Of a DNA stretch of 59,725 nucleotides, positions 33,032 through 39,948 are shown in pieces. Numbering within the stretch: position 1 is the first letter of the stretch; every line of letters begins with the position of its first letter. A program made the translations under genes and the position numbers. A model generated the notes under the pieces. That model was not told where the DNA came from and searched no databases. It worked only from the letters and a program-made list of their open reading frames with translations. Source of the stretch: JANLYQ01 sp031365725 (lineage in GTDB: Bacteria; Actinomycetota; Actinomycetes; JACCUZ01); contig JANLYQ010000045.1 in assembly GCA_031365725.1 (NCBI GenBank), forward strand, positions 1 to 59,725, given 5' to 3'.

Positions 33032-35004
33032 GTCAGGTGCCAGGGACCTGGTCGTCCATCACCTCCATCTGCTCGTCCAAGCGAGAGGTCGCCTACAAGG
33101 TCTGCCGCGACTGGGCCGACCGCGGCATCTCGGTCTGCACCACCTGGGCCGACCAAGGCAGTGCTGCCTGCTCGTCGTGGGCCGACAAGGGCAATGCTGC
33201 CTGCTCGTCGTGGGCCGACAAGGGCCGCAACGAGTGCTCGTCGTGGGCCGACAAGGGCCACAACCAGTGCTGCACCTGGTGGCCGTGCTCGTGGTTCTGC
33301 GACGCCTTCTACTGGGTCGCCAACTGGGTGTGCCAGGGCTGGTACTGGGTGTCGCAGTGGGTCTGCCAAGCCTGGTACTGGGTCGCCAACTGGGTGTGCC
33401 AAGCCTGGTACTGGGTGGCGAAGTGGGTCTGCGTGGCGTCGTACTGGGTGGCGAAGTGGGTCTGCCTCGCCTGGCAGTGGGTCACGACCTTGCTGTGCTC
33501 CGGCAACGCGGGCCCGGTCTTCCTGCTGACCGACGGTTCGGTGCTGCTGAACGAGAACTCCGGCGGCTTCGGGACCCGGCGGTGGTGGAAGCTCGCGCCC
33601 GACAGCGGCGGTGGCTATGCCAGCACCTGGATCCGGGTCGCCGACAGCACGGTGGGACGCAAGTACTTCGCCTCCGCGGTCCTGGCCGACGGGCGGCTGT
33701 TCGTCTGCGGCGGGGAGTACACCGACAGCAGCGGCAGCAATGCGCAGGACGAGGCCATCACGGCCGAGATCTATGACCCGATCGCCGACACCTGGACCGT
33801 GCTGCCCTCACCCCCCGGGGCCACCTCGATCGGCGACTCGCCGCTCGCGGTGCTGCCGGACGGACGCGTGCTCCTCGGGGAGAACGACAACACCAACGTG
33901 TTCGTCTTCACCCCCGGCCCGGACACCTGGACGACGGTGCCCAACAAGGGCACTCGCGCGTCGGAGGAGACCTGGGTGCTGATGCCCGACTCCACGGTCG
34001 TCACCGTGCGCACCGACGGCAGCGGACTGGCCGAGAAGTACGACGTGGCCACCAACACATGGGTCTCGGCGGGCACGCTGCCGGCGAACATCATCGAGAC
34101 GGCCTCGGCCGAGCTTGGCCCGGGCATCCTGCTGCCCGACGGTCGGGCGTTCTTCGTCGGCGCCAACGCGGGCCGTACAGCGCTCTACACCGCGGGAGCC
34201 ACCCCGACGGCGACGGGTTCGTGGGCGGCCGGGCCGACCATCCCGATGCAGCAGGGCGACACGTTCCCGCTCGGCAGCAAGGACGGTCCCGGGGCGCTGC
34301 TGCCCGGCGGCAAGGTGCTCTTCACCGCCGGTCCGATCGACGGCACGGCGGGCAACTTCCTTGCCCCGTCCCGGTTCTTCGAGTTCGACGGCACCTCGCT
34401 GGCCCGGGTCACCGACCCGCCGAACGCGGACTGTCCGACCTACCAGGGCCGGCTGCTGCCGCTGCCCAACGGTCAGGTGCTGTGGGCGCGGGAGGACAAG
34501 GACGAGATGTACGCCTACACCAATACCGAGGCGCCGCAGGACGCCTGGCGGCCGGTGATCGACACGTGCCCGCGGGTGCTGGTGCCGGGCGCCTCCATCC
34601 GGCTCAGCGGGCGACAGTTCAACGGCCTGTCCCAGGCCCAGGGGTACGGCGACGACTACGCCGCCTCGACGAACTATCCGTTGGTCCGGGTGCGCCACCT
34701 GCGCACCGGTGCGGTGCGCTACTGCCGGACCTCCGGGCACTCGAGCATGGGTGTCGCCACCGGTGCGGCGACGGTGTCCACGCTGGTCGACGTGCCGGCT
34801 GACCTAGCCCTCGGGCTCTCGGTGATCGAGGTCGTCGCCAACGGCATCCCGTCCGACCCGTGCCGGGTCAACGTGGTGGAGAAGGGGGTCGGCAGCGACC
34901 AGCAAGGACTGGACGGCGAGTCGACCCACGGCGATCTCAGCCAGGTGGGTGGTCAGCGCGACGGCGGCGGTCGGCTCGAGGGGGCGGCAGCGCGACTGCC
35001 GTAG
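33028..35004 (+). CDS. Trp/Cys hendecad-repeat protein with kelch/galactose-oxidase-like propeller
   Basis: Unknown function. In 658 residues, residues 15-157 form an 11-residue repeat array. Cys recurs exactly every 11 residues at 15-81, then again at 91-157. Trp recurs every 11 at 29-84 and 96-151. Block 1 units resemble WADKGxxxCSS; block 2 units resemble WYWVAxWVCQA. From about 160 a kelch-type beta-propeller follows (VFLLTDGSVLLNENS; YDPIADTWTVLPSPPG). From about 515 comes a DUF1929/early-set galactose-oxidase C-terminal domain (NYPLVRVRHLRTGAVRYCRT). No N-terminal signal peptide is seen. Whether the copper site of galactose oxidase is present is unclear. It is coupled to the preceding small protein. 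Confidence 0.88.
   Translation: MSQVPGTWSSITSICSSKREVAYKVCRDWADRGISVCTTWADQGSAACSSWADKGNAACSSWADKGRNECSSWADKGHNQCCTWWPCSWFCDAFYWVANWVCQGWYWVSQWVCQAWYWVANWVCQAWYWVAKWVCVASYWVAKWVCLAWQWVTTLLCSGNAGPVFLLTDGSVLLNENSGGFGTRRWWKLAPDSGGGYASTWIRVADSTVGRKYFASAVLADGRLFVCGGEYTDSSGSNAQDEAITAEIYDPIADTWTVLPSPPGATSIGDSPLAVLPDGRVLLGENDNTNVFVFTPGPDTWTTVPNKGTRASEETWVLMPDSTVVTVRTDGSGLAEKYDVATNTWVSAGTLPANIIETASAELGPGILLPDGRAFFVGANAGRTALYTAGATPTATGSWAAGPTIPMQQGDTFPLGSKDGPGALLPGGKVLFTAGPIDGTAGNFLAPSRFFEFDGTSLARVTDPPNADCPTYQGRLLPLPNGQVLWAREDKDEMYAYTNTEAPQDAWRPVIDTCPRVLVPGASIRLSGRQFNGLSQAQGYGDDYAASTNYPLVRVRHLRTGAVRYCRTSGHSSMGVATGAATVSTLVDVPADLALGLSVIEVVANGIPSDPCRVNVVEKGVGSDQQGLDGESTHGDLSQVGGQRDGGGRLEGAAARLP
33070..33498 (+). 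repeat. 33-bp coding tandem repeats (two blocks)
   Basis: DNA encoding the 11-residue array. Block 1 (to about 33270) repeats a unit around TGCTCGTCGTGGGCCGACAA; block 2 (from about 33298) repeats units around TGGTACTGGGTCGCCAACTG. Several block units are nearly identical at DNA level, indicating recent unit duplication; others have drifted. Confidence 0.85.
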
Positions 35005-35034
35005 GAGCCGATCACTGCTGAGGTTCGTACGACG

Positions 35035-35069
35035 CCGGGCCCCGCGACCTCACTCGTCGCGGGGCTCGG
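35035..35069. terminator. Bidirectional terminator between propeller gene and AP endonuclease
   Basis: A 14-bp GC-rich stem (35035-35048 with 35056-35069, one G-T pair) around a seven-base loop lies between two convergent genes, a classic bidirectional terminator position. Confidence 0.75.
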
Positions 35070-35074
35070 TGTCG

Positions 35075-35896
35075 TCAGGCCGGCAGTCGCTCGCGCAGCC
35101 AGGCGATGTCCGCGCCCTGGCCCGCGGCGCCGCCCGGGGTCTCGCAGACCACCGGAGCGCCGGCGGCCGCGACCACCCCCGCCAGCTCGTCGCCGTCGAT
35201 GCGCCCGGCGCCGAAATTGGCGTGCCGGTCTGCGCCGGAGTCGAACTCGTCACGCGAGTCGTTGGCGTGCACCAGGTCGATCCGGCCGGTGACGGCCTTC
35301 ACCCGGTCGACGACGCCGGGCAGCGCCTCTCCACCGGCGAAGGCATGGCAGGTGTCGAGGCAGAAGCCGACGTCGGCCATCGTCGCGTCCTCGCAGCGGT
35401 CGTCGAGCACCTCCCAGAGCCGCGCGATGCGCTCGAGCCGGCGGGCCATCGCGTGGTCACCGCCGGCGGTGTTCTCGATGAGGACCGGCAGCGGCGGCGC
35501 CCAGCGCTCGAAGGTCTTGGCCCAGTTGTCGAAGCCGGCCTCCGGGTCGTCGCCGGCGAGGACGTGACCGCCATGCACGATCAGGCCCTTGGCGCCGCAC
35601 TCGGCGGCCAGGTCTGCGTGCTGGGCCAGCAGCTTGCGGCTGGGGATCCGGATCCGGTTGTTGCCGGTCGCAACGTTCAGCACGTACGGCGCGTGGATGT
35701 AGAGGTCGACACCTGCCTGCGCCAAGGCGTCGCGCAGGGCGCTGGGCCCACCGGCGTACGCCACGGTCGGCTTCTCCCAGCCCTGCGGGTCACCGAGAAA
35801 GGTCTGCACCAGGTCGGCGCCGCGGGCGACAGCCTCGGCGACGGGGTCCTCCTGGTCGACGTGGGCGCCGAGGCGCAGCGAGGTGGACGGGGTCAT
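35075..35896 (-). CDS. nfo: Endonuclease IV-type AP endonuclease
   Basis: Metal-dependent TIM-barrel enzyme that cuts DNA at abasic sites in base-excision repair. The 273 residues carry expected metal-site segments: SLRLGAHV at the start, YIHAPYVLNVA, LIVHGGHV, IENTAGG, CLDTCHAFAGG and LVHANDSRDEFDSGADRHANFG. A sugar isomerase of the same fold is an unlikely alternative given these motifs. ATG 35896 has TAGGGT (35909-35904) seven bases upstream, implying a leaderless mRNA. Confidence 0.93.
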   Translation of the reverse strand: MTPSTSLRLGAHVDQEDPVAEAVARGADLVQTFLGDPQGWEKPTVAYAGGPSALRDALAQAGVDLYIHAPYVLNVATGNNRIRIPSRKLLAQHADLAAECGAKGLIVHGGHVLAGDDPEAGFDNWAKTFERWAPPLPVLIENTAGGDHAMARRLERIARLWEVLDDRCEDATMADVGFCLDTCHAFAGGEALPGVVDRVKAVTGRIDLVHANDSRDEFDSGADRHANFGAGRIDGDELAGVVAAAGAPVVCETPGGAAGQGADIAWLRERLPA

Positions 35897-36037
35897 GAGT
35901 CCGACCCTACGACCGGGCCCGGACCACGGCGTTGGCCCGTCCCCAGGTAGCCATCCGGTGCCTGTGGACGACGATTTCCCGGCTGTCCCCGGGTCCGGAT
36001 AGGCTCTGGTCCACTGCTTGACGCAGTTAGCCCTCCT

Positions 36038-36056
36038 GCCACGGAGAGACCGTGGC
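36038..36056 (+). promoter_or_regulatory. Hairpin in rpsF leader
   Basis: Perfect 7-bp stem GCCACGG/CCGTGGC with an AGAGA loop, 11 bases before the AAAGGAGG of rpsF. Leaders of rpsF operons often carry an S6:S18-binding element; whether this is one cannot be told by eye. TTGACG at 36018 and TAGGCT near 35999 are possible promoter parts. Confidence 0.4.
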
Positions 36057-36086
36057 CGCCTGAGTCCAAAGGAGGTGGGTTGTCGC

Positions 36087-36377
36087 ATGCGTCATTACGA
36101 GGTCATGGTCATCCTCGACCCCGACATCGAGGAGCGCACCGTCGCTCCCGCACTCGACCAGTTCCTGACCGTCGTGAAGAACGACGGCGGCACGGTCGAG
36201 AAGGTCGACATCTGGGGACGTCGCCGGATGTCCTTCGAGATCGCCAAGAAGTCCGAGGGCATCTACGCCGTCATCGACATGCAGGCCGAGCCCGCGACGG
36301 TCAAGGAGCTGGACCGTCAGCTCAACCTCAACGAGGCCGTCCTGCGCACCAAGGTCATGCGGCCCGAGCTGCGCTGA
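36087..36377 (+). CDS. rpsF: 30S ribosomal protein S6
   Basis: Ribosomal protein that binds 16S rRNA with S18. The 96 residues start MRHYEVMVILDPDIEERTVA and include DIWGRRRMSFEIAKKSEGIY and the C-terminal LNEAVLRTKVMRPE. ATG 36087 follows AAAGGAGGT at a good distance. It is first of rpsF-ssb-rpsR-rplI, a conserved bacterial order. Confidence 0.97.
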   Translation: MRHYEVMVILDPDIEERTVAPALDQFLTVVKNDGGTVEKVDIWGRRRMSFEIAKKSEGIYAVIDMQAEPATVKELDRQLNLNEAVLRTKVMRPELR

Positions 36378-36471
36378 CGCGCCGCTGGCACCGCCAGTAC
36401 CGCACCCGCTGTTCCGTTCGTTCTTTCTGTTCCTTCCTACGTGATCGCACCGAGACGCAAGGGAGCCCTCC

Positions 36472-37008
36472 GTGGCTGCAGGCGACACCGTCATCACCAT
36501 CGTCGGCAACCTGGTCGACGACCCCGAGCTGCGCTTCACCCCCAGTGGTGCTGCCGTGGCGAAGTTCCGGATCGCTTCCACCCCGCGGTTCCTTGACAAG
36601 GCGACCAACGAGTGGAAGGACGGCGAGAGCCTCTTCCTGTCCTGCAACGTCTGGCGGCAGGCGGCCGAGAACGTCGCCGAGTCCCTCCAGCGCGGCATGC
36701 GGGTCATCGTGCAGGGCCGCCTCAAGCAGCGGTCGTACGAGACCAAGGAAGGCGAGAAGCGCACCGTCTACGAGGTCGAGGTCGACGAGGTCGGCCCCAG
36801 CCTCAAGAACGCCACCGCGAAGGTCGCCAAGACCCAGCGGGGCGGCGGCGGCGGCTTCGGCGGCGGTGGCGACAGCGACCCGTGGGCCTCAGCCGCACCG
36901 GCGTCTACCGGCGCCGGTTCCGGGGCCGGCGGCTCCGCTGGCGGCTCGGGCGGCTCGGGCGGTGGGGGATGGAACACCCCCGGTGCCAACGACGAACCGC
37001 CGTTCTGA
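36472..37008 (+). CDS. ssb: Single-stranded DNA-binding protein
   Basis: Binds and protects single-stranded DNA in replication and repair. In 178 residues, the OB fold (about 1-115) begins GDTVITIVGNLVDDPELRFT and includes FLSCNVWRQAAENVAESL. A Gly-rich disordered linker (120-167) is followed by the acidic tip ANDEPPF, an actinobacterial version of the DDIPF tail that recruits partner proteins. The start is GTG 36472. It lies between rpsF and rpsR as usual. Confidence 0.97.
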   Translation: MAAGDTVITIVGNLVDDPELRFTPSGAAVAKFRIASTPRFLDKATNEWKDGESLFLSCNVWRQAAENVAESLQRGMRVIVQGRLKQRSYETKEGEKRTVYEVEVDEVGPSLKNATAKVAKTQRGGGGGFGGGGDSDPWASAAPASTGAGSGAGGSAGGSGGSGGGGWNTPGANDEPPF

Positions 37009-37130
37009 CCAGCACCACCTGCTCGACGTTCGTACCAGCACGACAAGCGGTCGCCCCGCGGCGGTCGCACCCCTTGACCGATTGACCATCCCGACCACCG
37101 CGTCGGGCATCCAGCGACTGGAGCACCACG

Positions 37131-37367
37131 ATGGCCAAGCCACCACCCCGCAAGATCAAGAAGAAGGTCTGCCAGTTCTGCAAGGAGAAGGCGACCTCCG
37201 TGGACTACAAGGACACCGGCCTGCTGCGGAAGTTCATCTCCGACCGCGGCAAGATCCGGGCCCGCCGGGTCACGGGCAACTGCACCCAGCACCAGCGCGA
37301 CGTCGCCATGGCTGTCAAGAACAGCCGTGAGATGGCGCTGCTGCCCTACACCAGCACCGCGCGCTGA
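37131..37367 (+). CDS. rpsR: 30S ribosomal protein S18 (zinc-ligand form)
   Basis: Ribosomal protein partner of S6. The 78 residues include the core YKDTGLLRKFISDRGKIRAR. Cys14, Cys17, Cys51 and His54 form the set seen in zinc-binding (C+) S18 paralogues, which many actinobacteria replace by a C-minus form under zinc limitation. No C-minus copy is in the window. ATG 37131; rplI follows after 14 bases. Confidence 0.96.
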   Translation: MAKPPPRKIKKKVCQFCKEKATSVDYKDTGLLRKFISDRGKIRARRVTGNCTQHQRDVAMAVKNSREMALLPYTSTAR

Positions 37368-37381
37368 GGGGAGCGGACACC

Positions 37382-37828
37382 ATGAAGCTCATCCTCACCC
37401 AGGAGGTCGCCGGTCTCGGCGGCCCCGGCGACGTGGTCGAGGTCAAGGACGGCTACGGCCGTAACTACCTCGTCCCGCGGGGCGCTGCGATCCGTTGGAC
37501 CCGTGGCGGCGAGAAGCAGATCGACTCGATCCGTCGTGGCCGCGAGGTCCGCGACGTGCGTGACCTCGGCCAGGCCGGCGAGGTCAAGGGCAAGCTCGAG
37601 GGCCTCGCCATCAAGCTGCCCGTGCGGGCCGGCGACGGTGGCCGGCTCTTCGGTGCCGTCACCGTCTCCGACATCGTGGCGGCTGTCAGCAAGGCCGGCG
37701 GTCCCGCGGTCGACAAGCGCCGCATCGAGATCGGCCAGCCGATCAAGACCGTCGGGGCGCACAAGGTGACCGTGCGGGTCCACCCCGAGGTCACCGCGAC
37801 GCTGTCCGTCGAGGTCGTCCCCGCCTGA
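37382..37828 (+). CDS. rplI: 50S ribosomal protein L9
   Basis: Ribosomal protein with two RNA-binding domains joined by a long helix. The 148 residues begin with the signature MKLILTQEVAGLGGPGDVVE and VKDGYGRNYLVPRG. The C-terminal domain includes RLFGAVTVSDIVAAV and VRVHPEVTATLSVEVVP. ATG 37382 follows GAGGGGAGCGG. It is last of the rpsF operon; a strong hairpin follows 54 bases on. Confidence 0.97.
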   Translation: MKLILTQEVAGLGGPGDVVEVKDGYGRNYLVPRGAAIRWTRGGEKQIDSIRRGREVRDVRDLGQAGEVKGKLEGLAIKLPVRAGDGGRLFGAVTVSDIVAAVSKAGGPAVDKRRIEIGQPIKTVGAHKVTVRVHPEVTATLSVEVVPA

Positions 37829-37882
37829 CCCACCGTCGTCTGTCGTCGTACGACGACCGCGTCGGGACGTCATGTCTGACGT

Positions 37883-37919
37883 CGAGAGCCCCTGCTGCCC
37901 TCGGGCGCAGGGGCTCTCG
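37883..37919 (+). terminator. Terminator hairpin of rpsF-ssb-rpsR-rplI operon
   Basis: Perfect 13-bp stem CGAGAGCCCCTGC (37883-37895) with its complement (37907-37919) around an 11-base loop, shortly after the rplI stop. Confidence 0.75.
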
Positions 37920-37984
37920 CACGCCGCGGCGCTGGGTGGGCATCGTGACGACATGTGTCGGACGACGTGGCTACGGTGCTGTCC

Positions 37985-38524
37985 ATGACGTCACAGACGT
38001 GGATTGCACCCGAGGTCGACCGCCGGCCCGCGCCGAACCTGGCCCCGGAGCGCGAGGCCCTCGACGGCCTGCTCGAGCAGCACCGGGCGACGCTGCTGGT
38101 GAAGTGCGCCGACCTGACCGGGGAGCAGCTCGCGGCCCGCTCGGTGCCGCCATCGACGATGTCGTTGCTCGGTCTCGTGCGGCACATGTCAGACGTGGAG
38201 CGCATCTGGTTCCGGGTCCGGGTGGCCAGCGAAGACATTGCCCCGCGGTTCTGGACCGACGCCAGCCCGGACGGGGACTTCGACGACCTCGACCCGGCCG
38301 GCGCAGAGGCAGACTTCGCGACCTACGCGGAAGAGGTCGAGGCGGCCCGGCGCATCCAGGCCGCGCACGACCTCGACGACACGTTCGACACCGGGCACGG
38401 CCATGGGGCGCCGGAACCGGCGGACATGCGGGCGCTGCTGCTGCACATGATCGAGGAGTACGCCCGGCACAACGGGCACGCCGATCTGCTCCGCCAGGCG
38501 GTCGACGGCGCGACCGGCGAGTGA
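37985..38524 (+). CDS. DinB-family (DUF664) protein
   Basis: DinB/YfiT-like four-helix protein; members include thiol transferases using mycothiol or bacillithiol. In 179 residues a typical DinB frame is LDGLLEQHRATLLVKCADLT, then LGLVRHMSDVERIWFRVRV with a candidate metal His, and MIEEYARHNGHADLLRQAVDG with another conserved His pair. Catalytic identity is unknown. ATG 37985 has TACGGT (37972-37977) seven bases upstream, suggesting a leaderless transcript. Confidence 0.87.
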   Translation: MTSQTWIAPEVDRRPAPNLAPEREALDGLLEQHRATLLVKCADLTGEQLAARSVPPSTMSLLGLVRHMSDVERIWFRVRVASEDIAPRFWTDASPDGDFDDLDPAGAEADFATYAEEVEAARRIQAAHDLDDTFDTGHGHGAPEPADMRALLLHMIEEYARHNGHADLLRQAVDGATGE

Positions 38525-38604
38525 CTACGGCGAGAGGTCTCGGGTAGTCCGCACCTGCGCATGCTTTCCCCCTCCGCTGTCTCGTCGACGAAAGTGGTAG
38601 TCCC

Positions 38605-38979
38605 ATGGATCTCAAGCTCGAGGTGATCGGCATTCCGGTCTCGGACGTCGACCGCGCCAAGGCCTTCTACGTGGAGCAGGTGGGTTTCGTGCTCGACCAT
38701 GACGTCTCCCCGGCGCCGGGGATGCGCGTCGTGCAGCTCACGCCACCCGGGTCGCCGACGTCGATCGTGATCGGCTCCGGGATGCCGCTCGGTGAGCCCG
38801 GCAGCACCAAGGGTCCGCAACTGGTGGTCGACGACCTCGACGGCGTGCACGCCGAGCTGACGGCCCGCGGCCTCGAGCTCGGCGACATCGTGCAGCTGGG
38901 TCCCAACGGCGCTCCTGGCTCACGGTTCGCCTTCTTCACCGACCCCGACGGCAACGGCTGGTCGATCCAGCAGCGGTGA
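38605..38979 (+). CDS. VOC-family (glyoxalase-like) protein
   Basis: Vicinal-oxygen-chelate fold protein. In 124 residues two beta-alpha-beta-beta-beta modules are visible: LEVIGIPVSDVDRAKAFYVEQVGFVLDHD and LVVDDLDGVHAELTARGLEL, ending FAFFTDPDGNGWSIQQ. Substrate unknown; metal-site residues are only partly conserved, so it may be a binding protein. It starts at ATG 38605. Confidence 0.9.
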   Translation: MDLKLEVIGIPVSDVDRAKAFYVEQVGFVLDHDVSPAPGMRVVQLTPPGSPTSIVIGSGMPLGEPGSTKGPQLVVDDLDGVHAELTARGLELGDIVQLGPNGAPGSRFAFFTDPDGNGWSIQQR

Positions 38980-39011
38980 TGGTCGACCTTCCGGTCGTCG
39001 GTCAGCCGATG

Positions 39012-39422
39012 TCAGCCGCGGTCGGACAAGGCGTCAAGGCGAGCGGCAATCGCAGCCAGGGACTCCTCGAGGCCGGCCTGCACATCAGGGATGTCGTGGA
39101 CGGTGCTGACGCTGAGCTCGACGTCGGTGCCGCCGTCCTTCTCGTGCAGCGCCAGCGACCCCTGGTAGTCGCTCTCCGGCGACCCCCAGCTGATCGTGTG
39201 CGCGGCGTCGTCGGCGCGGAACCACGCGTCGGAGACCACTGGCTCTTCGGTGCCGTCCTGGTTGGCGTCGACCACCGCGGTCGTGCGCACCACCTCCGGT
39301 TCGACGAGCTCGGCCTTCGTGACCCGCGGGAAATAGTGCGGCAGGTTGGTCGGATCCTTGATGAAGCCGAAGGTGTCGGTGATGTCCTGCGGCACCGTCG
39401 TCGTGGCGGTGTACGTCGTCAT
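39012..39422 (-). CDS. SRPBCC-family protein
   Basis: START/Bet v1-like hydrophobic-ligand-binding fold (polyketide cyclase or CoxG type). The 136 residues include the early TTTVPQDITDTFGFIKDPTNLPHYFP and a long C-terminal helix (DVQAGLEESLAAIAARLDAL). Function unknown. Convergent with the VOC gene. Confidence 0.82.
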   Translation of the reverse strand: MTTYTATTTVPQDITDTFGFIKDPTNLPHYFPRVTKAELVEPEVVRTTAVVDANQDGTEEPVVSDAWFRADDAAHTISWGSPESDYQGSLALHEKDGGTDVELSVSTVHDIPDVQAGLEESLAAIAARLDALSDRG

Positions 39423-39518
39423 GTCCGTCTCCTCTGCTGCAAGCTGGGGCGTTGGTCACCGACGTACCCGCCGGGTCGTGACTCATGCCACCGGCCGACG
39501 CCTGCCCGCTGGCCGGGT

Positions 39519-39571
39519 TCCCTCCGGAGAGGATCCGGTCGCCATTCGATGCCGATCTCTCTCCGGAGGGA
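39519..39571. repeat. 13-bp perfect inverted repeat
   Basis: Arms TCCCTCCGGAGAG (39519-39531) and CTCTCCGGAGGGA (39559-39571) flank 27 bases. Each arm contains CTCCGGAG, itself a palindrome, so this could be two operator half-sites about 40 bp apart (four helical turns) rather than an RNA hairpin. Confidence 0.65.
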
Positions 39572-39820
39572 CACTGTTGTCGTCGCGCCGGCACCGGCGT
39601 CGCTAGCCCGTCACGGCCGGTCAGCAACCGGATGGCGGGCAGTCACCGTCCGCATGCTGGTCGCCACGCGATGTTTCTCAGATCCACAGGCGGTGGACAC
39701 TGATCTCCCAGCCCACAGCCTCGGCGGGCCGCGGAGTCCATCGGCCGTCCACATCCTGTCCCCAGGCTGGGGACGCTCACGACCGCGTGTTCCCCACGTC
39801 CCGGGCGCGTCGCCCACAGG

Positions 39821-39829
39821 TTGTCCACA
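39821..39829 (+). promoter_or_regulatory. DnaA box upstream of dnaB
   Basis: Exact TTGTCCACA, 120 bases before the dnaB start, with degenerate CCACAGG copies nearby. It could let DnaA regulate dnaB or serve as a DnaA titration site (inference). Confidence 0.5.
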
Positions 39830-39948
39830 GGCTGGCCCGAGCTTTGGTCGGCGAGGTTCAGTTATGTCCCGGGTTCCCGGTAGAACGTCTCGTGGGGGTG
39901 CACCTACGCAGCCCCGGACGTGTCGGGACGACCTGGGAGGCCGCCGCA

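Larger units (their letters stand above)
39423..39948. other. Non-coding region upstream of dnaB
   Basis: About 526 bases without a convincing gene. It holds a 13-bp inverted repeat (39519-39571) and a DnaA box at 39821, with other CCACAGG-containing near-matches (39681, 39811). Short open frames here show no recognisable protein. Confidence 0.6.

Noticed and set aside
39485..39703. 72-codon open frame upstream of dnaB
   Set aside because: No homology, and it contains both arms of the inverted repeat; treated as non-coding.
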